Part shown: positions 1-10,265 of the stretch, piece after piece
How the letters are laid out: each line of letters begins with the position of its first letter
Numbering within the stretch: the first letter of the stretch is position 1
Assembly: GCF_002215035.1 (NCBI RefSeq)
Contig: NZ_NKFP01000003.1
Span: 12,437 to 76,436, forward strand
Direction: 5' to 3'
Length of the DNA stretch: 64,000 nucleotides
From: Leptolyngbya ohadii IS1
GTDB taxonomy: Bacteria; Cyanobacteriota; Cyanobacteriia; Elainellales; Elainellaceae
Made by a program: the position numbers and the translations under genes
The notes under the pieces: generated by a model
Seen by the model: only the letters and a program-made list of their open reading frames with translations
Databases searched by the model: none
What the model was told of the DNA's origin: nothing

Positions 1-62
1 TGCGGCAGGTGGAAGGACATTATCTCAATTTGATTCGCAGCGAAGGCGGCAGTTTAGAGTAG
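1..62 (+). CDS. C-terminal end of an upstream gene (partial), possibly the peptidase-type NHLM ABC transporter
   Basis: An open frame enters from the left edge and stops at 60-62. The visible tail reads RQVEGHYLNLIRSEGGSLE. A tail of this kind (aromatic residue, then LIRSE) is common at the ends of ABC exporter ATPase subunits. The next gene, 19 bp downstream, is the non-peptidase half of an NHLM exporter, whose usual neighbour is the C39-peptidase half. The identification rests on 19 residues and on context only. Confidence 0.4.
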   Translation, partial: RQVEGHYLNLIRSEGGSLE

Positions 63-81
63 AGCGTGGAGTAAAAGTATT

Positions 82-2994
82 ATGCAAGCCCCCGAAAAGA
101 TTTACCCGATCACAGAATTTCATTCGCTGAAAAGCAACGAGCCTTTAATCTTTGACAATCCCGATGCCGTAGCACTCGTCCAAACGGGATCGATCGCCCT
201 ATTTGCCCTCAGCCGTCAGACTAAAGGACGGAGACGCTATCTATTCAGCGTAAAAGCTGGAGAATTAGTATTTCCCGTTAGTCTTTGCGACCGCAACACG
301 CCCTATCAAATCTTGGCACTCGCACTGGAAGAAACGGAGTTACAGCAGTTTTCCCAGGAGGAGTTTCGACAGCATCTCAAGGAACAGCCGCATAGGGAGA
401 TCGATCGCCTGGAAACCTGGGTTCATCGCCTCAGTTCTACTCTATCTGGTCTAACAGCGACAAAGCTTCCCACCCCGATCGCATCACAGGGCATTTTAGA
501 GGCGGGAGAAGTCTATCAGCCACCGCAAGGATCGATCGTCTGGCTGCGTTTGCTTCAGGGTCAGGCAAAACTGCTGGGATTACCGGAGTTAGATCTGACT
601 ACACAACAGGGACAAATCCCCTTTAGCACGCACCTTTGGCTAAGGGCGATTGACACTATAGAACTTGATGTTTGCTCAAAGCATGAAATCAGTTCTGTTG
701 ATACATTGCTGAATGGTCTGGAGAATTTACAGCAGCTTGTATTTACAGCGATCGAGCAATTAGAACAGCAGGAATTTCAGCAGGAATGGAGACGATTTCA
801 GGAACGACAACAGCTTAATCAGTCAGCCGTGACTCAAACGCTGGATCAGTTTGCGGGATTGTTTCACGAACAGCGTCAGAAAGGCGGTCGCGCCGAGGAA
901 ATTCTACCTCCCGATCCTGAAACGGCTCTCCTCATGGCAGCCGGGGCAGTCGGTCGAGCAATGGGAATTACGATTTGTCCGCCTGCGGCTTCAGAAGATT
1001 TGCGGCGAGTACGAAATCCCCTGGAAGCGATCGCACGAGCATCGCGAATTCGGATGCGGCGAGTGACTTTACGGGATGACTGGTGGCAGAAAAATTCTGG
1101 CGCACTGCTGGCTTATACAAGCGAAAATCGCCGCCCCGTTGCCCTCTTGCCTGTCGGTGAAACGCAATACGAAGTCTATGATCCGCTGCATGGAATGCGA
1201 ACGAAATGCGATCGCACAATTGCCGCTACCCTCTCTCCTGTTGCGTTTACGTTCTATCGATCGCTCCCTGATGAAGTCAAACCGCTGACGCTGATGAAAT
1301 TTGCGCTAGGAGGACACTGGAAAGAACTGGCGCTCGTCCTCCTGACTGGAATAGCGGCAACGCTGTTGGGTATGGTGACACCACAGGCAACGGCAATCCT
1401 GATCGATCAGGCAATTCCTGACGCGAATGGAACCTTACTGCTGCAAATTGCCCTTGGACTTTTCTCAGTGGCACTGGGAACGACGCTGTTTCAGCTTACT
1501 CAGTCGATCGCCCTGATGCGGTTGGAAGTCTTCGCGGATTCTACAACTCAGGCAGCAGTGTGGGATCGATTGCTGAAGCTGCAAACCTCCTTCTTTCGCC
1601 AGTATGCGATCGGCGATCTGAGTGCGCGGGTGTCTGCGATCAGCCAGATTCGACAACGGTTAGGCAATACCATTTTGAAAAGCCTCTTTTCGGGGGTCTT
1701 CTCATTCCTCAATCTGGGACTGCTGTTTTACTACAGTGTGCCGCTGGCACTGATTGCGACGCTGGTAGCCGCGATTAATATTGGTGTGACGATCGCCTCT
1801 GGTGTATTCACCCTCAAAAAAGTCAGACCGCTGCTTGACTATCAGGGCAAACTATCCGGCGTGATGGTGCAGATGATTAACGGCATATCTAAGTTTCGTG
1901 TCGCGGGAGCGGAAACTAGAGCCTTTGCCTACTGGGGCAAGCAATATCGGGATCAGTTAAAGCTGACGCTGGGTTCTCAGGGCATTGAGGATAACCTTGC
2001 TGTTATCAACAGCTTACTCTCTGCCATCACTCCGGCTGTCCTGTTTGGCTGTGCGACGATGTTACTTCAGCAGTCCCAAGTCAATAACGGCAGTTTCTCC
2101 ACGGGGACATTTCTCGCGTTCAATGCCGCATTCGGCACATTTATCGCAGGCGCAACCAGTCTTAGCACGATCGCCTTGGATGTCATTGAAGTATTACCGA
2201 TCTGGCAGCGTGCCCTGCCGATTCTGGAGGCGCAACCGGAAATTGATGCCACGAAAGCCGATCCGGGTCGCTTGTCCGGTCAAATTTCTGTTAGCAATGT
2301 GGTTTTCCGCTATCGCAGCGATGGGGCATTAACGCTCGATGATGTCAGCCTTCGGGCAGAGCCAGGAGAATTTATTGCGCTGGTGGGTCCGTCAGGCAGC
2401 GGTAAATCTACGCTGTTTCGATTGCTCCTGGGCTTTGATTTGCCGGAATCGGGAACGATCGCCTATGACGGTCAGGATTTAGCCGGAGTGGATGTGAATG
2501 CGGTGCGGCGACAGTTGGGGGTGGTGCTGCAAAATAGCCGCCTCATGTCCGGCTCAATTTTCGAGAATATCTCCAGCAATGCCGTGATCACAATGGAGGA
2601 AGCCTGGGAAGCGGCACGGATGGCAGGCTTGGCGGACGATATTGGGGCAATGCCGATGGGAATGCACACGGTCGTCAGTGAAGGCGGCACCAATTTATCG
2701 GGCGGACAGCGACAGCGATTGTTAATTGCTCGCGCATTGGCACTCCGTCCCCGCATTCTCCTCTTCGACGAAGCCACCAGTGCATTAGATAACAAGACTC
2801 AGGCGATCGTCAGTGAAAGTCTCGATCGCTTAAAAGTGACCCGCATTGTCGTGGCACACCGACTCAGCACGATTCGCAATGCCGATCGCATTTACGTTCT
2901 GCAAAATGGGCGACTGGTGCAGCAGGGCGATTTTGAGCAGCTTGCAACCGAGGAAGGACTGTTTCGGCAACTGATGCAGCGACAGCAGCTATGA
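82..2994 (+). CDS. NHLM/NHLP bacteriocin-type export ABC transporter, permease/ATPase subunit
   Basis: A 970-residue fused ABC exporter subunit that probably moves a leader-peptide natural product (nitrile-hydratase-like or Nif11-like leader) across the inner membrane. The N-terminal ~400 residues resemble a cyclic-nucleotide-binding-like sensor fold and lack the C39 peptidase motif. Residues ~411-700 hold the six-helix exporter membrane domain. The ATPase domain follows, with Walker A GPSGSGKST (~769), signature LSGGQRQR (~871) and Walker B ILLFDEATSALD (~892). The length and the unusual N-terminus fit the ATP-binding partner described as TIGR03797 rather than a generic MsbA. The expected partner with a peptidase domain would lie just upstream and may be the cut-off gene. 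No precursor peptide is visible downstream. The family is clear; the substrate is unknown. Confidence 0.85.
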   Translation: MQAPEKIYPITEFHSLKSNEPLIFDNPDAVALVQTGSIALFALSRQTKGRRRYLFSVKAGELVFPVSLCDRNTPYQILALALEETELQQFSQEEFRQHLKEQPHREIDRLETWVHRLSSTLSGLTATKLPTPIASQGILEAGEVYQPPQGSIVWLRLLQGQAKLLGLPELDLTTQQGQIPFSTHLWLRAIDTIELDVCSKHEISSVDTLLNGLENLQQLVFTAIEQLEQQEFQQEWRRFQERQQLNQSAVTQTLDQFAGLFHEQRQKGGRAEEILPPDPETALLMAAGAVGRAMGITICPPAASEDLRRVRNPLEAIARASRIRMRRVTLRDDWWQKNSGALLAYTSENRRPVALLPVGETQYEVYDPLHGMRTKCDRTIAATLSPVAFTFYRSLPDEVKPLTLMKFALGGHWKELALVLLTGIAATLLGMVTPQATAILIDQAIPDANGTLLLQIALGLFSVALGTTLFQLTQSIALMRLEVFADSTTQAAVWDRLLKLQTSFFRQYAIGDLSARVSAISQIRQRLGNTILKSLFSGVFSFLNLGLLFYYSVPLALIATLVAAINIGVTIASGVFTLKKVRPLLDYQGKLSGVMVQMINGISKFRVAGAETRAFAYWGKQYRDQLKLTLGSQGIEDNLAVINSLLSAITPAVLFGCATMLLQQSQVNNGSFSTGTFLAFNAAFGTFIAGATSLSTIALDVIEVLPIWQRALPILEAQPEIDATKADPGRLSGQISVSNVVFRYRSDGALTLDDVSLRAEPGEFIALVGPSGSGKSTLFRLLLGFDLPESGTIAYDGQDLAGVDVNAVRRQLGVVLQNSRLMSGSIFENISSNAVITMEEAWEAARMAGLADDIGAMPMGMHTVVSEGGTNLSGGQRQRLLIARALALRPRILLFDEATSALDNKTQAIVSESLDRLKVTRIVVAHRLSTIRNADRIYVLQNGRLVQQGDFEQLATEEGLFRQLMQRQQL

Positions 2995-3029
2995 GCGACT
3001 CTAAGCGATCGCAAAAGTTGCCATAAAAT

Positions 3030-6000
3030 ATGCAATCCATGACATTATTTCTGAAGCTATCTCTGAAACATCTACCTATGCCTTGCCACCGCTGGACACT
3101 CGTTAGCCTGGTCACGGTTCTCAGTCTCCTTACGCCTGTTGCCCCCGTTCACACCGAGGAATTAACCGAGGAATTAACAGAAGCTTCTGCTGAAACAGTC
3201 AATCGCCGTACCGCAGACATTAACGCACTGCTCCAGCAAGGTCGGCAGCAGATTTATACGAGCCGACTTCAGCCAGCCCTGGAAACCTTTCAGCGATCGA
3301 TCGCTCTGGCGCGACAGTTAGGCGATCGGAGGTCAGAGGCAGCGGGACTGTTAGGCACAGCAGAGGCTTATGTATGGCTGGGAATGCCGCAAAAGACGCA
3401 GGAATTCGCGCAGCAGGCACTCGCTATCTATCAGGAACTAGACGACCGAGCGGGGACAGCGGAGGCACTGCACTGGATTGGCAACAGCCAGCTTGAACAG
3501 CAGCAAATCGAAGCTGCGATCGAAACCTTACAGCAGTCGCTCACTTTGCGGCGGGAAGTGGGGGATCGTCAGGGGGAAGGCTGGACGCTGGGATTAATTG
3601 GCGTGACGCAGATTTATCAGCAGCAGGCAACTCTGGCACTGGAGACGCTGCAACAGGCGATCGCCATTCTGCGGGAACCCGTTCGCTCACCGCTGGAGCA
3701 ACTGCAACAGCAGTACCGTCAGAGCGTTCTTCTTGCCTCAATGGGACTTGCCTATCAAGCCAATCAACAGCCGCAGCAGGCAGCAGAGGCACTTCAGCAG
3801 GGGCTTAGCCTGAGTCAGACGATCGACAATCGTGCAGTGCAATCCCTGATCTACAGGCTGATGGGCGGACAGGCAGCGGCACAGAATCAAGCAGAGGCAG
3901 CGATCGCCCATTTGCAGCAATCCCTAACGCTAATCGAGGGAATCGGTAATCGCTCCAGGCAGGGACAAATTTGGTTTGCGCTGGGGCAACTCTACGGCAG
4001 GCAGGAACGTCCCGATCAGGCGATCGTCGCTTATCAAAAAGCAGCGGAGATCTTTCAGGAAACCGGGAACTTAGTCGCTGCCGTTGACGCACTAATCAAT
4101 CTGGGCAAGCTGTATGGAACTCAGCAGCAGTTCGATCGGGCAAACCAGACCTTTCAGCAAGCCCTGACGATCGCCCAGCAGAGCCGCCAACCTGCGCTAG
4201 AGATGAATATCCAGTTCGTCTGGGGTTTGGAATATGTTGGGCAGGGGCAACGGTTGTATCAGCGGGGCGAGTATTCCCAGGCAGTTCAAGCCTTTGATCA
4301 GGCTGTAGCACCCCTGCAACGATCGCGTGTCTCAGCAGGAAATTTGAATAATGCAGAGATTGAGCAGGGAGCGATCGGTCGAATAGTTAACGCCTATCGC
4401 GGCAAAGGGTATGCTCTGGCTCAACAGCAGCAGATCGCTGAAGCCGTCGCTGCCTTTCAGCAAAGTTTAGCCGTGGTGCAGGAAAACCGCGATCGTTTAG
4501 CACCAGAGCAAGTTCTCAAGTATGAGTTTGAAGCCTGGCAGCTAATTGGCAACGTTTATTCCACAGATGGACAGCCAACGGAAGCGATCGTTGCTCTCCA
4601 GCGAAGTCTACAGCTTGTGGAGCAGATCAATCAGCCAGCGGATCAGTTCAACATCCTGCGACTGCTGGCGGCAAACTACAACCGTCTGGGCGAGTTTCAG
4701 CAGGCATTGACGTTTAACCAACAGGCTTTAACGCTGGTACGGCAGAAGCTGAGCGACAAACCTGACGTTGAGATCGGGGCACTCAACGCTCTGGGACAAA
4801 CCTACGACAATCTGGGACAGTATGACCGGGCACTGGAATCTTATCAGCAGGCACTCTCGATCGCCCGTCGCATCAATGACAGCGACAGTCAGCAAACTTT
4901 GCTAAACAACATCGGTGTGACTTACCTGTCGCAGGGTCGGTATAATCAGGCACTGGAGCCATTACAGCAGGCGTTAAGTCTGAGTCAAACAGCCCTTAAA
5001 CAGCTTGAGGAGGAAGGTCAGGCTGCTGTGACTAGACTCTGCGGCGAATCGTTTTTTGCTACGATTACCGGATTGCAAGAGTGCCGACAAATTCATCAGT
5101 ACGACGCAGCTTCAACGCTCGGTAATCTAGGGAGCCTGTATGGGCAGACCGGACGCATCCCGGAAGCAGTGGAGACGTTCCAACAGGGACTTGAGATTGC
5201 GCGAGAACTGGGCGATCGATTCAGGGAAACTAGCCTGTTAAATAGTATTGGCAATCTGTACGTCCGCATTAATGACTATGAGAAAGGATTAGCGCACTTC
5301 CAGCAGGCACTTCCCCTCGCCAGAGAAACGGGCAATCGTCCGTCGCAGGTAACGCTTCTGAATAACATCGGTCAGATTTACAGTCAGCAGGGACAGTATG
5401 ACAGAGCGATCGAATATTTTCAGCAAAGTCTGACGCTGGCAAGGGAAATTAATGCCCCTGATGATGCCGCCACTGCATTAAATAATATGGGTGTGGTTTA
5501 TCAGTCTCAGGGCAATTACAAACAGGCATTAGAAACCTATGAGCAGGTTTTGGCGATTCGTCGGCAACTGGGAATTAACATTGTCACCGATCTAAATAAT
5601 ATTGGCAGCGTTTATTTGAATATCAATCAGTACGATAGAGCAAAAGAATACTACGAACAGGCACTTGAACTTGCTAGAGCGAACGACGATCGCCCCTCAC
5701 AGGCAGTACTGCTGGGAAATCTGGGGCGAGTTTATCAGGACTTATCAGAGTATCAAACAGCACTGGAGTATTTTGAACAGTCGTTGACGCTGCGGCGAAC
5801 GGTGCAGGATCGAGACGGGGAAGGCATGACGTTAAGCAACATTGGCAGCATTTATGCTTCCCTGGCGCAGTATCCCGAAGCACTGGCGTATTACGAGCAA
5901 GCCCTCAAAATTGCCCAGGACATTGGCGATCGTGCCAGCGAAGGCAGAACGCTGAGCAACATGGGCATTGTCTATAACAACCTGGGACAGAATCTTAGGG

Positions 6001-9000
6001 CACTGGAACTCTACGAAAAAGCCTTAGTTCTGGCGCGTGAAATTGGCGATCGTTCCCAGGAAGCCACAATGCTGATTAACATGGGTGCAGTTTACTCCAA
6101 ATTAGCGCAGTATCCCAAAGCGATCGAGTCCTCGCAGCAGGCACTAGAAGTCGCCGGAGCAATCGGGATTCGCTTGACTGAAGGCATTGCGCTCAACAAT
6201 TTGGGGGACATCTACCAGAATCTGTCCGATTACCCGAAGGCACTGGAATATTATCAGCAATCGCTGCAAATTCATCAGGCGATCGGCAGTCGGGAGGGTG
6301 TGGGAGTGACGCTGAACAATATCGCCAATGTTTATATGCTGACAGGCGACTATCCCCGATCGCTAGACTACGCACAACGATCGCTGGCTCTGGCGGAAGA
6401 ACTGAGAACCCGTTCCCAGCAAACCTATGTTCTCAATAACATTGGCAGAATTTACGATCAGCAGGGGCAATATCCCAGAGCATTGGAATACTACAGGCGA
6501 TCGCTGGCTCTGTCGCAGGAAATTCAGGAGCCGTCGATCGAGGCATCCGTTTTGAACAACATTGCTGCCGTTTACGAGTCGCAGGGAAATCTCAATCTCG
6601 CGCTCACGACCTATCAGCAGGGTTTAGAAATCACTCAGCGTTTAGGAGAAAGCATTGGATCTGACCTGAACAACATTGCGGCTATTTATACCAGTCAGGG
6701 ACGATATAGCGAAGCATTAGCACAGTATCAGCAGGCATTAGAAATTGCCCGTACGACGCAGGAACGGAACCTGGAGGCAGTGATTCTGAGCAACCTGGCA
6801 CTGCTCTACGATTACCAGACGGACTACCCTAAAGCCTTTGAACTCTATCAGCAGGCACTTACGATTCGTCAGGCGATCGGCAGTCGCAGCGGTGAAATTA
6901 GCGATCTGACTGGAATTGGCTGGCTGCACTATAACCTGGGACAATATGACAAAGCCCTCGAACTCTATCAGCAGGCGTTACAGGTGAGCCGCGAAATTGG
7001 CAGACGCTCCAGCGAAATGAATATCCTGGGGGCGATCGCTGCTGTCTACCGTCAACAGGAAAACCTGCCGAAGGCTCTGGAAACCTATCAGCAGGCACTC
7101 TCGATCGCCCGCGAAATGGGTGCGGTTGCCGCCGAAACTGCACTCCTTCAGGCAATTGGACGGGTGTATGAGCAGCAGGGTAAACCGCAGGAGGCGATCG
7201 CTTTACTGGAACGGGCACTCAAGACGCAGCAGGAGATCGGCGTTTTGCCCAATCAGGGAGCCACGCTAAACGCACTGGGATTAGCCTATGCGCGTCAGGG
7301 CAAGATTGAACAAGCGATCGAAGCCCTTCAGCAATCTTTGGTGATTGCGCGACAAATCGAGAATCCTACAGCCGAAGCACAGACACTCGCCGATCTGGGT
7401 CAAATTTTGTCGCAGCGCAATCAGCCGGAACTGGCGATCGTCTTTTACAAACAGTCGGTTAATATCACAGAGGAAATTCGTGGTCGTCTGCGAACCCTGC
7501 CCCGCGACCAGCAGCAGTCCTATGTGGAAACGATGAGCGATCGCTACCGCCAGCTTGCCGATCTACTATTGCAGGAAAATCGTGTACTGGAAGCGCAGCG
7601 AGTCCTGGATTTACTCAAAGTGCAGGAACTCGATGATTATCTGCAAGATGTGCAGCGCAGCGGAGAAACGGAATCGGGCGTAGACTATTGGCGACCGGAA
7701 CAGCGAATTCTCGAACTGTATCAAACCGCTGTACGGGACGGGGAAGAACTGGCACGATTGCAGGAAAAAGCGCGATCGAGTCAGTTGACCCCAGAGGAAC
7801 AAAAGCGGCTGACAGAACTGAACGATCGCCAGGGCGATATCCTCAACAGCTTTTATGAGTTCATCGACTCTTCGGAAGTCCAGACGGCGATTCAGCAGCT
7901 TCAGCAAACCGCACGTGGACAGGGAATTGAACTGGAACAGTTGCAGGCACTTCAGGAAAACCTGCGAAACCTGAATCAGAATGCCGTCCTCCTGTATCCC
8001 TTAATTCTGGAAGATCGGTTAGAACTGGTGCTGGTCACGCCCAATGCTCCCCCCATGCGTCAGCCTGTTGAAGTTTCTGCGATCGAGCTAAACCGCCTGA
8101 TTGTGCAGATGGGACAGGCATTGAAAGATCCCACCAGCAACATCCAGCCGATCGCCCAACAGCTTTATCGTTATCTCATTGAACCAATCGAATCCCAACT
8201 TCAAGCCGCGAACGCTAGAACGATTATCTATGCCCCTGATGGCGCACTGCGCTACCTTCCCCTCACTGCTCTGCACGACGGCAACAAATGGCTGGCAGAA
8301 CGCTTTGCCGTCACCCACATTACCGCCGCATCCCTCACCGATTTCGACGCTCAGCCCACCTATCGTCAAACCAATGCCTTCAGTATTCTGGCAGCAGCCT
8401 GTGTGCAGTGTAGCTTTACCTTCCCCGTCGGCGATCGATCGTTCCAGTTTCGCGATCTGCCCTACGCCGGAACCGAAGTAGAAACCCTAGCCGCCACCGT
8501 TCCTGGCACAGAAGTTGTCCTGAATCAGGCATTTAATCCCAGCATTGTGCCGCAGATGCGCCTCTTCCCGATCGTTCATCTGGCAACCCATGCCGCCTTT
8601 GTGCAGGGACAGCCGGACGAATCGTTTATTGTGCTGGGCGATGGTCAAAGAATGACGACCAGGGATATCCGCCGCTGGAATATCACCAATACGGATTTAG
8701 TGGTGCTGAGTGCCTGCGAAACCGCAGTGGGAGAAGCCGAACTGGGCAGCGGCATTGAAATTTTGGGTTTTGGCTATCAGATGCAGCGAGCCGGGGCAAG
8801 GGCAGCGATCGCCTCTCTCTGGCAGGTGAGTGACGGCGGCACCCAGGTTTTGATGAACGCTTTCTATACGGCTCTGCAAAACGGCAAAACCAAAGCCGAG
8901 GCACTGCAACTGGCACAGCAAGCCATGATTACGGGAAACCTGACGGCGATCGGGGAAGCGCGAGGCACGATCGAAGTCCGCGATATTCGGACAGGTCTGC

Positions 9001-9074
9001 CGCCTGCTGTGAGCGATCGCCTGAGTCATCCCTACTACTGGTCGCCGTTCATTCTGATTGGGAATGGCTTGTAG
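3030..9074 (+). CDS. Giant exported TPR-CHAT protein (2014 aa)
   Basis: Probably exported: a hydrophobic segment (LVSLVTVLSLLTPVAP) precedes the repeats, and ATG 3078 is an alternative start giving a tidier signal peptide. About 35 TPRs of 40-residue period fill residues ~60-1500, with recurrent LNNIG.VY...GQY..AL.YY motifs. A conserved linker (LAIVFYKQSVN to VLDLLKVQELDDYLQ) leads into the CHAT domain (~1640-2014). The catalytic pair is His1854 in HLATHAAF and Cys1896 in LSACET. CHAT is a caspase/separase-like (clan CD) cysteine protease fold; TPR arrays bind partners. The protein ends in PYYWSPFILIGNGL, as do other CHAT proteins of this window. Substrate and trigger are unknown. It lies 35 bp after the exporter gene, but a functional tie is not shown. 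Confidence 0.9.
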   Translation: MQSMTLFLKLSLKHLPMPCHRWTLVSLVTVLSLLTPVAPVHTEELTEELTEASAETVNRRTADINALLQQGRQQIYTSRLQPALETFQRSIALARQLGDRRSEAAGLLGTAEAYVWLGMPQKTQEFAQQALAIYQELDDRAGTAEALHWIGNSQLEQQQIEAAIETLQQSLTLRREVGDRQGEGWTLGLIGVTQIYQQQATLALETLQQAIAILREPVRSPLEQLQQQYRQSVLLASMGLAYQANQQPQQAAEALQQGLSLSQTIDNRAVQSLIYRLMGGQAAAQNQAEAAIAHLQQSLTLIEGIGNRSRQGQIWFALGQLYGRQERPDQAIVAYQKAAEIFQETGNLVAAVDALINLGKLYGTQQQFDRANQTFQQALTIAQQSRQPALEMNIQFVWGLEYVGQGQRLYQRGEYSQAVQAFDQAVAPLQRSRVSAGNLNNAEIEQGAIGRIVNAYRGKGYALAQQQQIAEAVAAFQQSLAVVQENRDRLAPEQVLKYEFEAWQLIGNVYSTDGQPTEAIVALQRSLQLVEQINQPADQFNILRLLAANYNRLGEFQQALTFNQQALTLVRQKLSDKPDVEIGALNALGQTYDNLGQYDRALESYQQALSIARRINDSDSQQTLLNNIGVTYLSQGRYNQALEPLQQALSLSQTALKQLEEEGQAAVTRLCGESFFATITGLQECRQIHQYDAASTLGNLGSLYGQTGRIPEAVETFQQGLEIARELGDRFRETSLLNSIGNLYVRINDYEKGLAHFQQALPLARETGNRPSQVTLLNNIGQIYSQQGQYDRAIEYFQQSLTLAREINAPDDAATALNNMGVVYQSQGNYKQALETYEQVLAIRRQLGINIVTDLNNIGSVYLNINQYDRAKEYYEQALELARANDDRPSQAVLLGNLGRVYQDLSEYQTALEYFEQSLTLRRTVQDRDGEGMTLSNIGSIYASLAQYPEALAYYEQALKIAQDIGDRASEGRTLSNMGIVYNNLGQNLRALELYEKALVLAREIGDRSQEATMLINMGAVYSKLAQYPKAIESSQQALEVAGAIGIRLTEGIALNNLGDIYQNLSDYPKALEYYQQSLQIHQAIGSREGVGVTLNNIANVYMLTGDYPRSLDYAQRSLALAEELRTRSQQTYVLNNIGRIYDQQGQYPRALEYYRRSLALSQEIQEPSIEASVLNNIAAVYESQGNLNLALTTYQQGLEITQRLGESIGSDLNNIAAIYTSQGRYSEALAQYQQALEIARTTQERNLEAVILSNLALLYDYQTDYPKAFELYQQALTIRQAIGSRSGEISDLTGIGWLHYNLGQYDKALELYQQALQVSREIGRRSSEMNILGAIAAVYRQQENLPKALETYQQALSIAREMGAVAAETALLQAIGRVYEQQGKPQEAIALLERALKTQQEIGVLPNQGATLNALGLAYARQGKIEQAIEALQQSLVIARQIENPTAEAQTLADLGQILSQRNQPELAIVFYKQSVNITEEIRGRLRTLPRDQQQSYVETMSDRYRQLADLLLQENRVLEAQRVLDLLKVQELDDYLQDVQRSGETESGVDYWRPEQRILELYQTAVRDGEELARLQEKARSSQLTPEEQKRLTELNDRQGDILNSFYEFIDSSEVQTAIQQLQQTARGQGIELEQLQALQENLRNLNQNAVLLYPLILEDRLELVLVTPNAPPMRQPVEVSAIELNRLIVQMGQALKDPTSNIQPIAQQLYRYLIEPIESQLQAANARTIIYAPDGALRYLPLTALHDGNKWLAERFAVTHITAASLTDFDAQPTYRQTNAFSILAAACVQCSFTFPVGDRSFQFRDLPYAGTEVETLAATVPGTEVVLNQAFNPSIVPQMRLFPIVHLATHAAFVQGQPDESFIVLGDGQRMTTRDIRRWNITNTDLVVLSACETAVGEAELGSGIEILGFGYQMQRAGARAAIASLWQVSDGGTQVLMNAFYTALQNGKTKAEALQLAQQAMITGNLTAIGEARGTIEVRDIRTGLPPAVSDRLSHPYYWSPFILIGNGL
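3158..3181 (+). repeat. 12-bp direct repeat after the signal peptide
   Basis: The 12-bp unit GAGGAATTAACC is followed by a one-mismatch copy inside the giant TPR-CHAT gene and encodes EELTEELTEA. It is short, in frame and probably neutral. Confidence 0.5.
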
Positions 9075-9265
9075 ATCGGTCTAACGATTCCATTCTGAAT
9101 ACACCAATTTTTTTGAATTGAATTCTCAAACTGCATAGGTTGCGTTTTGTGTCGGATAGGTATCCGTGAATGCACTGAAATAAACGCGATAGCTGCATAA
9201 AGTATATCTCCGTATTTCATCCTGCATTCACATGAACATCAACTTACCTATCTCAGGACAATACT

Positions 9266-10150
9266 ATGGCAGTTGTATTTGGCACGAATAATTCTGAGTT
9301 TGTTTTTGGTACGAATGATAACGATGAACTGTATGGGCAGGGGGGCAATGATATTCTGCGCGGCTTTGCAGGCAACGATTTTATGTCGGGCGGTGTGGGG
9401 TTTGATACGGTGGACTATAGCGGTTTGGGTCGGGCTGTCACCATTCTGCCGGGGGGAGTCATTAGCAAGAATGGCTTGGGAACCGATCGCCTCGACTTCT
9501 CGGTAGAACGGATTGTGGGCGCAGTGGGACAGGCAAATACGATCGATGGGGCGATCGGTCGAGGGTTTGCATCGTTCAATATTGACCTGAGTGCGAATCG
9601 GCTGACGGTGAATAATTTGCCGGGGGTGGGCAGCGTCACCTTTACGGTCGGGAATTTCGTGAATGCGCGAGGCACGGTGAATCGGGATACGATTACGGGC
9701 AACAGCAGAGCCAATTTTATTGACGGTTTCAGCGGTGACGATGTTTTGACGGGGAGCGGCGGCAATGACTCTCTCGTAGGCGGTGCAGGGATTGATATCC
9801 TTAATGGCACAAGTAGCACCTTCCGGGGCAATCGCGAAATCGATGGGCTGCGGGGCGATGCGGGCGCAGATGGATTTGTTCTGGGCGATCGCAGCGGTTC
9901 CTACTATCGCAACGGCGGCTTCAGTGACTATGCCATCATCAGCGACTTTAGCTCAAATGATCTGATTCAGCTTGGCGCAGGCGATGTGTATCAGGCGCAG
10001 CGGGACGGAGCGGGATTTGATTTGTTTGTGGTTCGCAGTGGCGTTCGTGATCTGATTGCCGATGTTCGCACGACCTCATTTATTGGATTGCCGTCTGGCA
10101 CATTCCGAGTAGCATCGGGGCAAACGTTTGGCAATTTCTTTGGAGCGTAG
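9266..10150 (+). CDS. RTX / hemolysin-type calcium-binding repeat protein
   Basis: A 294-residue glycine- and aspartate-rich protein. Two clusters of nonapeptide-like RTX repeats are visible: near residues 20-50 (YGQGGNDILRGFAGND) and near 155-180 (GSGGNDSLVGGAGIDILNG). Such repeats form a calcium-bound parallel beta-roll and usually mark proteins secreted unfolded by type I export. There is no N-terminal signal peptide, which fits that route. No enzymatic domain is recognisable, so it is probably a structural or surface protein. The start is supported by AGGA about 9 nt upstream. It stands alone between the giant CHAT gene (191 bp upstream) and a Uma2 gene. Confidence 0.8.
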   Translation: MAVVFGTNNSEFVFGTNDNDELYGQGGNDILRGFAGNDFMSGGVGFDTVDYSGLGRAVTILPGGVISKNGLGTDRLDFSVERIVGAVGQANTIDGAIGRGFASFNIDLSANRLTVNNLPGVGSVTFTVGNFVNARGTVNRDTITGNSRANFIDGFSGDDVLTGSGGNDSLVGGAGIDILNGTSSTFRGNREIDGLRGDAGADGFVLGDRSGSYYRNGGFSDYAIISDFSSNDLIQLGAGDVYQAQRDGAGFDLFVVRSGVRDLIADVRTTSFIGLPSGTFRVASGQTFGNFFGA

Positions 10151-10265
10151 CAGAATGGCTTGTCGGGGGAGGTTTGGCAGCAACATGATTGATTTCGGCT
10201 CACCGAATCCAGACCTTTCCCTACAGGCGATCGGCTAATATCAAGATAACCCTCGATCGCTGCTT

